A stretch of 64,000 nucleotides of DNA from Cinclus cinclus (Eukaryota > Chordata > Aves > Passeriformes > Cinclidae): the NCBI RefSeq assembly GCF_963662255.1, contig NC_085046.1, positions 137,717,762 through 137,781,761 on the forward strand, written 5' to 3'. Each line of letters opens with the position of its first letter. Positions within the stretch are counted from its first letter, which is position 1. A model generated the notes under the pieces. The model saw only the letters and a list, made by a program, of their open reading frames with translations, was not told the DNA's origin and made no database searches. This document shows positions 48,950-60,256 of this stretch, piece after piece. Made by a program: the position numbers and the translations under genes.

Positions 48950-51900
48950 ACTACATCTGTCAGGGGCCTGTAGCCTCCATGGCAGTACAGGTATAGCACT
49001 CAAGTACAAGCACAGCACATCACATCATTATCCACTGCCATGGAACCAGGGCATAAAATAGTTGGTGCCAATGTGCAAGTAGCACTTGTCTCATCAGCAG
49101 CCCTTCTGAGCTACATCAACTCTTTGGTAAGCCAAAAGCAGCTTGGAAATTGGGAGCCAGGCTCCTTTGTCATGATCATTTAATAACTGAAAAACCATGA
49201 AAGATCTGTGTTGACTTCCTAAACTAATAATCTAAGCACAAGTTCTCCTTCCAACCCATGCCAGAAAAGCCAGTCTTCTAGTTACTGAGCAAAACCAGCC
49301 TGCATTGATATTTGGCTGGTATAATCCCCAGTAGTTCTGTGGTCTCCTCAGAAAAAGAAAGCCTGAAAATGGGGATTCCCATTTCCCATTCCCATAGTGT
49401 TTTATTCTGCAATTCCTGGGGCTATAAATTTGTTATTCAACCCTAATCATTCTCCAAAATGTTTTCACCCCAACACTAATGGCTAGATTGCCCCATAAGT
49501 GAGGAAGATTTTATGATATTTTGTCTAGTTCAATTGTGCTTTTAGTGGCTGGAAGGCTTCCATATAAATTAATCTCTTGTCTCTCCTTCAGAAAACAAGG
49601 TCAACTATAGCATCAGTTTAATATATGGGTCTACATCTATTGAGACTTCTGGATCTTGCAGTTGCAAGTACAGTTTCAAAGTGTGCAATCCTTTGCTAGT
49701 ATCAAAGAGCAAAATCTGATTTAAGACAATGAAAACTACTTTGATTTTCCTATCTCCTCTGTTTATTCTCAATTAAATCCAAACTCATTTTGCTTTCTCT
49801 GCCTTGGAGGGTAAGATTTCTTTGGTGTTTCCTCTCTACTCCTTGTTTGACAGAGTTGTAATGCCCTTAGTTCTTTTATTCCTCAGCAGTTTCTCTGCCG
49901 TTTTTCCTCCCTTCTCCAGCTTTTATCAGTCAACTTGGAACCATGGTTGCATTTCCCCACTGAGCTTTTCTCCAAATATTCATTCCTGTCTTGTATTTGT
50001 CAGACTTTCTGTTTTGTCTAGTTTCAGTAGCCGTGGAGACCCCCTTCACCTATGTTCTCTCCTAGCCAAGCCAGAGGGCTTCTTTCAGATCGGATGCCCC
50101 TTAATGCAGTCTTCAGGACCACTGGCACTTCCCCACATCTTTTTCCTTTCTATCTTATCTTTTGGTGAGCCTATACTCTCTGCTTTCTACTTCAATATCA
50201 AACACTGCTCTCTTCAGCACCTTCTCTGGTAGATTGTATCCACTATCTGTTCAAGTTTTCACCCTCAGTCCTCCTCCTTTTATCTTTATAGTATATTTTG
50301 ACTACATCATCCTCCCCAACCATTTCTGTTGCTTGCAATTATTTTTTCTTCTTGTTGTGAATTTTTGTCTCTGACATAGCTTCTTTGGTGTTACCTTGCC
50401 ATTTCAAACTCTCTCCAGATGAGACTTTTTTTAGCTGTCCCCAGGATGTTCTTTTGTCCCTTTTCTGTTTGTTCAGAATTTTACTGTCCTCTTTATCTTG
50501 TAGCCTTATTGTTACCTTTGATTTCTCATTCTCTCTGTCCATCTTCTCACTTATTAAATACATTTTATTCTATGTAGCATTATCAAGCCTATTCATGACA
50601 ATTTATTGCCAAAATACTTATACTTTTCTGCCCTCATTTCTAACCATCCTTTTGCTGATTCTGAAACAAATTTGTTAAATTTATCTTCACCTTCTCTTCT
50701 AATCATGTCTTTATCCAATCTGAATAATTTCACCTGCTTCAGGAGTCCGAATCTGTAACCCTTTTGAACGCCTTGGATAATCTGCACCTCCAAGAACCTC
50801 AAGAACCTCTCTGAATTTACCAACAAGCTGCTGCCCATTTTTCATCCCTCTTCTCTTCCAACCCCCTTGTTTTTTTTTGTTTTTTTGTTTTTTTTTTTAA
50901 TTTTATTTTATTTTATTTTTGTTTGTTTGGTTGGTTGGTTGGTTTGGTTTGGTTTTTGGGTTTTTTTTTTGGGGGGGTTGTTTTGTTTTTTTTTTTTTAC
51001 TCCCAAGCTCTTAATTTCATTCTCCTTTCTTTCCAGGCTTCATTTAGGAAGGATTAAAGATTCTAGGTTCTGTTTCTTCATCCTATCTCTGACATGAGCA
51101 GGCAGATGAATGCCTTCAATGCTGTTGTGATGGTCACACCTGCCACCAGCAGATATACTAGACATGCTACAGATTAGAGAGACCATGGAGGGATGCAATG
51201 GAGTGATGCTTCTCAACTGAATTTATTATGTCCCTTTGATTAAACATTGATTTATTTAGCGTTTTCCAGAAAGTCTCATACCAGTGCTAGTGATCTGCAA
51301 TTAGTATACTTTTGTCTCACCCCAGTCCAGGGAGATGGGGAGCAAGAAGATAACAGGGAGACAGTTTTCCTGTGTTCCCTATATGAACTGTATTAGAGGA
51401 AGGTATCATCTCATCCCTTCATGAGAAAAAGTAAGCATTTCCCCGCAGAAGCCAACTGGGAACATTAAAATAGGACAATAGGAACTTGTAGCCAGCATTT
51501 TAGCCCTGAAATAAGCAGTGTGACAAGTAGTGTCTTTGTCTTTTTATGCATTGTTTATAGGACCGTCCTTCACTTTATCTTACAGCAATAATGTTCATGG
51601 CATTCAGGCCAAAATGGCTTTTGCAGTTATTAAAATGCTGAGGTGTTTGCTTTCAAAATCTCTGTTACAGCATTTTTTTTTCTCTTGGGCACTAATCTTT
51701 AAAGAGACACATCAACCAAATTCAGTAGTGTTGACTTAATTCTGTCTCTTTCTAAGCCTAAGTGCCCAAATTGGTATAATGTCCTCCTGTAGACTAAGCC
51801 TCGACTGCATTTTTAAGGACTGTGTGAACTAGCACGTTTCTTAGGCATCAATCACCCTGTCAGCCTCAGAGAAAGAAGTTCAGGTTACTACCACAGAACA

Positions 51901-52506
51901 TGCACAGTGCACATTTCCTGGTGCTGTGTTACCTTACCCTGACCTGCAAATGCTGGCACCAGGGGCTAATGCAATAGTTATTGGATCTGCTGCTGAGTTT
52001 GCCAACTAGGCTGCCACCTGTGATACACTGTTTTGTGACATACCATAATGCTTTAAACTAGACAACACTAAAACCTTTGGACTCCTTGTAGGACAACTGT
52101 AAAATGATATTTTCCATTAACAATTAGTCTGTTCTGGAATTTAACAGGGGTACTTCAGAGGAAGAGCACTGTCATGTGAGATCTCTGGCTGCATGATCTC
52201 TCCATTCTCCACTGCATTAGTTTTGCTGTACCTTCAGATGTTGCCAAGATCATATTTGATTTGCTTATGTAGCGGTGTTAAGTTGGCATAGCAGAAGTGG
52301 ATTATTCACACATTTTCATAGCTTGTGACTAAATGACTGTATAAAATTGCAGTGAAAGAAAAAAGAATTAGCAATTTAATATTAGCAAGATGCCTCCCAC
52401 TTACCAGCCTGCAATAATTGAAATGCTTTTCTTTCACTTTTGGAGGGAAAATACCTTTTCTTTTACACTGAATACTTAAATGATTGTTTCCTGTTTGTGT
52501 CTGTAA
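48950..52506. other. Intergenic stretch with a pyrimidine-skewed block
   Basis: No exon recognised. From about 49.74 to 51.07 kb the plus strand is strongly T+C rich and ends in a T/G-only tract (50868-50998). The 142-codon plus-strand frame at 49804-50232 and Lys/Glu-rich minus-strand frames at 50339-50838 follow from this skew. The remainder is unremarkable. Confidence 0.6.
50868..50998 (+). repeat. T/G-only low-complexity tract
   Basis: About 130 bp consisting almost solely of T-runs, GGTT/GGTTT units and a G7 run. It resembles degenerate (GGTT)n plus poly-T. Confidence 0.9.
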
Positions 52507-53375
52507 AATCACAGAATCATTTAGGTTGGAAAAGACCACTGCAATCATTGAGTCCAAACTCTGAGCAATCACCACCTTTGCAACTACACCATGGCACTAA
52601 ATGTCACATCCAGTCATTTCTTGAACACCTCCGAGGACAGTGAGTCCACCACCTCCCTGGGCAGCCCATTCCAATGCTTAACAACCTATTTAATGAAGAA
52701 ATTCATCCTGATATCCAACCTCTATCTCCCTGGCACAGTTGGAGGCTATGTCCTCTCACCCTGTCAGTGGCTGCCTGGGAGAAGAGCCCAACCCCACCTG
52801 GCTGCAGCCTCCTTTCAGGGAGCTGTACAGAGGGACAAGGTGTCCCCTGAGCTTCCTTTTCTCCAGGCTAAACAGCTCCAGCTCCCTCAGCTGCTCCTCA
52901 TCAGACTTGTGCTCCAGACCCTTCCCCAGCTCTGTTGTCCTTCTCTGGACACACTCCAGCTCCTCAATGTCCTTCTTGTAGTGAGAGCCCAGAACTGGAC
53001 ACAGCACTCGAGGTGTGGCCTCACCAATGCTGAGTACAGGGGCACAATCCCTGCCCTGGTCCTGCTGGCCAAGCTATTTCTGATCCAGGCCAGGATTCCA
53101 TTGACCTCCTTGGCCGCCTGGGCACAGCTGGCTCATGTTCAGTCACTGTCAACCAGCACCCCCAGGTCCTTTTCCAAGGGCAGCTTTCCAGCCACTGTTC
53201 CCCAGCCTGTAGGACTGCATGGGGTTGTTGTGACCCAAGGGCAGGACCCAGCACTTGTTGAACCTCATACAGTGGTCTTGGCCCATGGATCCAGTCTGTT
53301 CTGAATCCTCTGCAATGCCTTCCTATCTTCCAGCAGATCAACACTCCCACCCAACTTGGTATAGTCTGCTTAGTA
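52507..53375 (-). mobile_element. CR1 LINE, 3' portion with end of ORF2
   Basis: The left edge, ATCACAGAATCATTTAGGTT, is the reverse complement of the CR1 3' terminus. Minus-strand frames contain [48 protein letters not shown] and YSSLKGG, the end of the CR1 reverse-transcriptase ORF2. It is 5'-truncated near 53.37 kb, with frameshifts between the pieces. The 237-codon plus-strand open frame across it is an antisense by-product. Confidence 0.95.
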
Positions 53376-56300
53376 CAACCTATCAGCATTATAGCCTGAC
53401 AAAAATCTGTAGAGTAAAAATTAATGGCAATTGAAATTTACTGGTAACAGACAATAGAAATTGTTGACATTCAAGTGTGAAGAGTTCACTCATTTTAAAA
53501 ATTTATCATATGCACAAATGTTAATTACATTTTTAAATGCCCAAGCCTACCAATTTTGAGAGCATAAAAGAAACTATAGAAACCTGTTAGAAGACACTTG
53601 TCCTTTTCTTTTACTTTTCTTTGTCACCCTCTCTAAGTGAGTGCTAATAGAGGGGCTGACAACACAAGTGCATTTCTGATGCAAAACACCAAGGACAGGG
53701 TGAATGGTCAAACATTGCAGAAAAGAATGGAGCCTTTTTGTTGTGGAAATGAAATTGTGATAATGTTCCCAGACTATAAACTGGCAGCCTGGCACGGCAA
53801 AAAACATAGGAGCTTTTAAAAAATCTTAATCAATGTCAGCAGAATTTTTTTTTCTTTCTGTTGGCGTTTTAGTGAAGATAAATGTGAAATTTTATGTGAA
53901 CAGTTTTTTACTCATATAGCTCTTAGCCACAGGGCTGGAGAATATAAAGGCAAAGATTTTTACTGTCCATTCATGAGCCTATTAGATCTATTAGTGAGAC
54001 AAAAATTCCGTGGACTGAAATGTTCTGTTTCCAAAAATTAAACAGCATCTAAAAACCAGTCTCTACAAAAAGTCAGCTGTGAACAGGAATTCTTAGCAAT
54101 TTTTACATTACTATCTACTTATGTGTGGTTTATGCACCAAATGAAAGAGGCAGAACAGCCTGTAGCACCATCTGTCTATGGAGTCTGGTAATTTAATGCT
54201 ACCATTGTTGTTAATGTATGTATTATATTTCTATCAGTACCTAGATGTTATGAGTGACCTCTCGGTCAGGTCAGTGGGCTCATACCTGGTATATGTTTCT
54301 GGCCTCTCCTTCTCTGCCCTTGTAAAAGCTTTCCTCTCTCCTGCTTCCCCCTCCACAGCGTCATCCCTGCCTCCCCAATTCCCTACAAGGACAATATGGA
54401 ATCTTGCACTGTCTGCTTGTCTCCAGCTTTGGGGGAGAAGGAGGTAAATTTTCCAGACAAGGGAACCAGTCAGGGGGAGATACAGATTACCACCATTTAC
54501 TGAAACACATTTTGAGTTATGCAATTATTAATATGAGAATAAACCAGTCTGTTAACAGCGGGTAATTTTTGGTGCAGTCCACTCAGTTACCCCTCTCAGT
54601 CATTAATTTTACCCAACTAGAGCAGCAGTGGGAAGCCAACTCTGGATATTCAGTGAGAAGCAGAGGTTCATAGTAATGCACCAGTAGCTTTTAGAAAGGT
54701 GTTCAGAAGTCCTTTCCTTCCCTGTATCAATGCTGTAGACTGTGCTCTGTCTACACATGGCAGCCACCACTGCCGTGAGTTACATGAGTTACAAAGCCCG
54801 GTGCTGATGCTCTTGCCATGCCAAGGTGATGGCCTTGGACACTCTGCAGGCTCTTGCTGTTCTGAGTTTATGAGCTACCTCAGATTCAAGAGAAACACAA
54901 ATCTCCAGAGCTTATTACCTTTTGTGAGATTTCCACACTCTCTCTCCATACCCTTCCTCTTGCTGTTTTCTGGTAACATTGCCCACGTGCACACGTGTGT
55001 GTATCTACAGAGCCCATACCCCACATTCACCAAGAAGAGCAGGTTGTGACAAGGATCAATAAAGTAAGCAGCCCTTCCTGTGTCCCCGTGCAGAATGAAG
55101 GGAGTGCTCTGTTTATACCATCCTGTAGAAAATTCCCCATGTCTATGCTGCTGATTGCATCATGGCTCTGAGCTAACTCAAAACATTAAAAGGATCTCCA
55201 CTAGTTTAGCATGGTCCTTCATGGATCTCAGAGAAGCCTGGTGACTTTGCCCCTAGGAGTGTCCATTGTAATGAGACATGCACTTTAAAGCTAGTACAGA
55301 TGTCTCTGTCCTGCATGGCTACTTTGCTGTACCCATAAAACCAGATAGAGCATTTGCCCTGAAGAAAACAGATTTGGGGCCAGTACATAATAAAGGACAA
55401 TGGCAAAATGGATATAGATTAGGGCTGGAATACACTGAAGGTCTCTTAACCCAGCCTGCTACATAACCCTACAGATCTCACTGCAGTGAATCAAACTTCT
55501 CCTTTTTCTTAACGTTTGCATTAGTGAATTATATATATTTTTTTACCTTAAAAACATAAAACAGACACACAAGTTATAATAAAGAAGTCAATGACAGAGC
55601 TGGGCAAAAAGCCCAGAAATGCCTTGTGACCTATTGCCTGTTCTGTGCATTAAAAATTTGTTATTGTTTGTAAATTTTTTTTTTTACTGAAATGAAAATT
55701 ATTCTTAAATTCAACATAAAAGAAACTTCACTGCTAAAAACTTCTGCCTTGATTCAGCTGAGACAAGGCACAGTCTCTACACAGAAGGTCTGAATTTGGT
55801 CTTTCTCCTTTCCTTTGATGAATTCTTTCTCCATAAAGTCCAGCATATATCTATCCGATAAAACAGGAAACATGAAGTTCAGATTTTTCAGCATTAATGA
55901 CCCAATCAGATTTACTAGGTCTACTGAGCACCACCGCCCCCCCCCACCCCCATAATCCCTGCAAGTATTTGAAGACAAGATCAAACAAACCCCTTAGCAG
56001 TCAGTAGGATGGAAATGTGACTCATTTGCATTTGTCTAATATTTCCAGTTAAGTATGAGCTAGCTCTTCATGCATTTTTGCACTGGCAAGGCAAAAGATC
56101 GAAAATACCTGTAAGAGACAGAAAAGCTGCTATCCTTAGCAATGCACAATCATTCTTTGAATCTGTTGTTCAGTGACTGAAATGAGCAGTATAACCTTCT
56201 CATTTTCCCATCTCTGACTATGAATAGTCATATTTTTCACTTGCATCTGTATTTGTAACATTTTTGACCTAATCATCAAGCAATATATATGCAGGGGAAG

Positions 56301-58429
56301 ATAAAATACAATTTTTGCTCACTGACCTTTCAGTCCTGTAACATATAAATTGTTTAAGAAATCCTGCTGAATATTTTTTTATCTTGTGTCACTGGAAATT
56401 TCACACTCCCTGTAAGACTCGGTAGGATGTTTAATATAGACACTGCGTGGTAGGCTGATTGATGGGACACACTGCAACCCCGACAGCTTCCTGTGATTTA
56501 AAACTTAAAAAAGAAAAAATCACAAAAAAACCCCAAACCAAAAATAACAAGTACACAACATTTCAGAAGCACACGCTTTTGGCTCCTCGTTTCATCCCCA
56601 TGATGGCCTGGCTTCCAGGGTAGGGCTTCTCCCCAGTCACCAAGGAGCAAGTCCCCACCTCTGTCCCTAGGGCCATAGGTCACACCTAGGATATGAGAGC
56701 CAGAGATGGTGCTCTGTAAATGTGGGTCCCCAGGGCCATGTTTTTGTGTGGCAAAAAAGCCATCGAAGGTGAGCCGTAAATGAGAGAGCAAATTGGTAAA
56801 TGGAAACAAATTGGTTGCAGTAGCACTGGGTTTTACACCAGCAGTCTTCAATAAAGTTAATGTGGAACACTCTTATAAGGCAGCAGTGTGGTTTCTCCAA
56901 TCAATATTTTTATTTGACAGTAGTTTGGGTACCGGCATGTCCCTGCAGTGAGCAGTGCTGACCTGTACTGTGGAAGCACTCCAGATCCATGCAGTGCCTC
57001 AGTTATGTTGGGGAGGGGCTGCACTCAGCACCAGGTACTGTGGCACCCTGCTGTGTTGTTAGCTCAACCTGAAGCTTTAATTTTGTCTGTCTCCTACTAG
57101 CAAAAATCACTATCAGGTGATGTTTTGACTTCAAGGAAGCTAAGCTGTTAACAAAAACTCAATCCTAGCCAGCATCTGCAGTTGAGATGCAAGAAGTTAA
57201 CTAATGCTAAATCCAGGAATTCTGGTTACCACTTCACCCGTTTAAGCTACCTGAGGAGCTTAGCTTAGTACTCGTGACTTCACCAGAGGCCAGCTAGGGT
57301 AAAATGCTGCTGTCCAGGTGCATAGGAAAGGTTTGATTAAAGTGGTAGTAGCTGATGAAGGAGCTCCTGTGCTAGCCCTGCTCCCCAGTTTTCAGCCCTT
57401 CAGAGGGAGCAGGAATCCCAGCTCTTGCCAGCACAGACATCTCGAGATGAAATGCCAGGGAGCTGGGCACAGGGCACACGCCGCAGCAGGGGCTTTTCAG
57501 GCAGCAAAGTCTGGCACAGTGTATGGGGAGGGCCTGAGAGCAGCTCTGAACAAGCCACTTGCCAGGGCTCCTCTTCCAGCCCTGTTTCCTTTCCATCTGA
57601 CTCAGGCAGCTCACCTTTGGAGACTTGTAGTGTAAGAAGGTTGCCTCTACACTGATGATGTTCATAACTGGAATTCTCCACCAGGCAATATGCTCAGTAT
57701 GGTGTGTGCTTAAGTAATTTATTCTGTATTTGCTGGGTAGTTTGTTCTGTTTTATTCTTTTTTCCTTTTTAGGAATCTGTTCCATATAAAATATAGGAAT
57801 GAGCTAACACTGACCCTTTGAAACCCAAGTTTGTTCAGTAGTGCTTTCACTATGTCAGTGAATACTAAATCTGCAGATCTCCAGTGTATCTCTCTGCTCT
57901 TAATTTTCCTTTCAAGAACATTCTGAGAAATGTAAATGTCTGTAGCATTGTTGTATTAAAAAAAATTCAATTTAATTTGAAGCAGTTATTCAAAGAAAAG
58001 TTCTAATAAAAAAATTATAGACGCTAGTTAAACATTAATAATATTCAATATATTAAAACACTGACAATGATTTATACTCCATCATAAAATAGAAAGAAGA
58101 GTCAAGTAGCATCCCTATCCCTTTTTGCAGCCAATTTAATAAACCTACATCAGAGAAAAGCACATTCCTAGTCCAATTAAATGTGTGTAATGAAATATTT
58201 ACATGTACTTTATGACTTTGGGTTACTGAATTTATAAGAGTTAAATCCAAAATTGCAATTGTATTTCCAGTACATATATTTTATTAATTGTGTCTGCAAA
58301 TACGATGTACTTTCAGAAAAATACTTTCAAAGTTATGATGGGAAAAAAGAATAGAGACTATAGGAAAAAGCAAAATCAGGAATATGCAGTCCTGGAAGTC
58401 AGAGATGCCATTTGCACACCCTGGTTATG
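53376..58429. other. Intergenic sequence
   Basis: No exon I can support. It includes an E-box/CACGTG at 54984-54989, a C-rich run at 55936-55950, a GC-richer patch at about 57360-57620 with open frames on both strands, and a minus-strand 117-codon frame at 56498-56851 without family resemblance. Confidence 0.55.
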
Positions 58430-59036
58430 ACACGTGTGATACCATCTCAAAATTAATCTCCTTAGTGTTGCCAGAAGGTTGAGGGTGTGATCCTTCCCTT
58501 CTGTTCCACCCTGGTGAGGGCACACATGGAGTGTGCTGGACTCCCCAGTACAGGCATGGACATAGATGTACTGGAGGGGGTCCAATGAATGGCCACAGAG
58601 ATGGTGAATGATCTGGAGCATTTTTCCTGTGGGGAAAGCTTGAGAGAGCTGGGACTCTTTAGCCTGGAGGATAGAAGGCCTGGAGAAGAGATCAGGGGAA
58701 TCTTACCGATGTGTTTAAGCCCCTGAACAGAGGATACGAAGAGAACAGAGCCAGGTTCGTTTCAGTGATGCCCAGTGACAGGACTGGAGGCAATGGGAAC
58801 AAACTCAGAGGTGAGAGGTTTCCTCTGAACAAAGAGAAACACTTCTTCACTGTGGGGGTAACCAAGCACTAACACAGGTTGTCTAGGGAGAGTGGTGTAT
58901 CTGACTTGGAGACATTAAAAAACATCTCATCATAGCTCCAAACAACTATCTCTGGGTGGCCTTGCTTGGGTAGAGAGCTTGGATCAGATGACTTCCTTCT
59001 GACCTGTCACTTCCAACCTCAACCATCCTATGACTC
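58430..59036 (+). mobile_element. CR1 LINE, 5'-truncated 3' portion
   Basis: GGACTCCCCAGTACAGGCAT, GGTCCAATGAATGGCCACAG, GAGAGAGCTGGGACTCTTTA, CCTGGAGGATAGAAGGCCTG, ACACTTCTTCACTGTG and the end AACCATCCTATGACTCC follow the order of a CR1 3' portion. Diverged, with no open frame of note. Confidence 0.9.
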
Positions 59037-60202
59037 CTTGAAAGGGACAGGAGCTGGATCACTCACTCCTGTGTTTTGTGTTCACAAAGACCTAAATTAA
59101 ATGTGTTTCCTCTATTCTCCTTGCAGCCATGTGCTAATCTCCAGTGATTTTTCACCATAAGTGGTGGTTGGTTCAGACAACTACTATGTGTTCATGCAGT
59201 TACAGGCTTTCAGGTGGTAATTGTTGTTGCCCCTGTACTCCACATCAAACCCGTTTGCAGGAAGATTCTTCAAGATATCAGGGATAACAGACCTTACTAG
59301 CCCAGCACATCTTTTCCCAAGTGACAGTTTAAATGGAACCACCTTAATTTTAGTATTTCCTATCTTGGAATACTCAGTCTTACAGACAATGTAGTTTTCT
59401 AATATCTTCAGAATTTCCAGAATTTCTTAGAAAAAGGTAATTCTTTTACCAAATCTATTTCCATTTAGTAGATCTACAAAGGACAGTCAATTGAAATTTA
59501 GTTACACAGCCCAGGCTTCCACTGTGGTGAATGAAGATGAATTCAAGAAACAGCTGGTAACTCATACAGACCAGCTGCCTGGCAAAGGTTTGAAGGGCAC
59601 ACTGGGGATTGCTGAGACTGGTGTGTCAGTCATAGGCAGTAACATATATCATTAACTGGGGGTTCAGTCTGTGGCTCTTGAGGTGACTCTTAGCCTGATT
59701 TTTACAAAGAAGCATGTAGTGCACTTAGGGTGTTAAGTTAGTTTAGCAACGTAGACTGATTTCTGTTGGAATCGTGTGCTGCTGAGTCCCCTCTTTCCAA
59801 CAGAGGAACAATGAAGTCAGCTTTTGTAGTTATCCAGTGGCCCTCTGTGGACCTCCCAGGAGTGCTGTGGCCTGGCAAAATCCAGCAGGTCAGGACAACA
59901 GGAATTGTGAGAATGCTCAAGGATGTGCACTGTGCACTGAAGCAGCAGAGACTCAGGGAAGCAGATTCCTTAGAGCTAAGAAGGTTTTCCTTCTTTCCCA
60001 GTTTTTCCTGGTCAAGAGTGATTTCTGAAGTGCAAATTCATCCAGCATTATGAATCTTTTCCAAATGGTATGCTTGCTATAACTGGTATTCATAAGTTTT
60101 TTCAGGGGGGATGAAGCGTGCTCAGTGCAGATGGGATCCCCAGTGATATTTTCAGCAAACATCCTTTAAATCTGAGATATATAGACATATCTATACACAG
60201 AG

Positions 60203-60206
<4 letters not shown>

Positions 60207-60252
<46 letters not shown>
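60207..60252. repeat. (TA)23 microsatellite
   Basis: 46 bp of uninterrupted TA. The flanks (ATATAGAC, TATGTATATATGTATA) are also TA-rich. Confidence 0.97.

Positions 60253-60256
<4 letters not shown>

Noticed and set aside
49804..50232. 142-codon plus-strand frame as a membrane protein
   Set aside because: Its Phe/Leu/Ser richness comes from pyrimidine-rich DNA; there is no domain, promoter or splice evidence.
52591..53304. 237-codon plus-strand open frame, the longest in the window
   Set aside because: It runs antisense through a CR1 copy whose recognisable ORF2 protein is on the minus strand.
56498..56851. 117-codon minus-strand frame as a gene
   Set aside because: It lacks family resemblance, ends in a poly-Phe stretch from an A-rich tract, and shows no exon structure.
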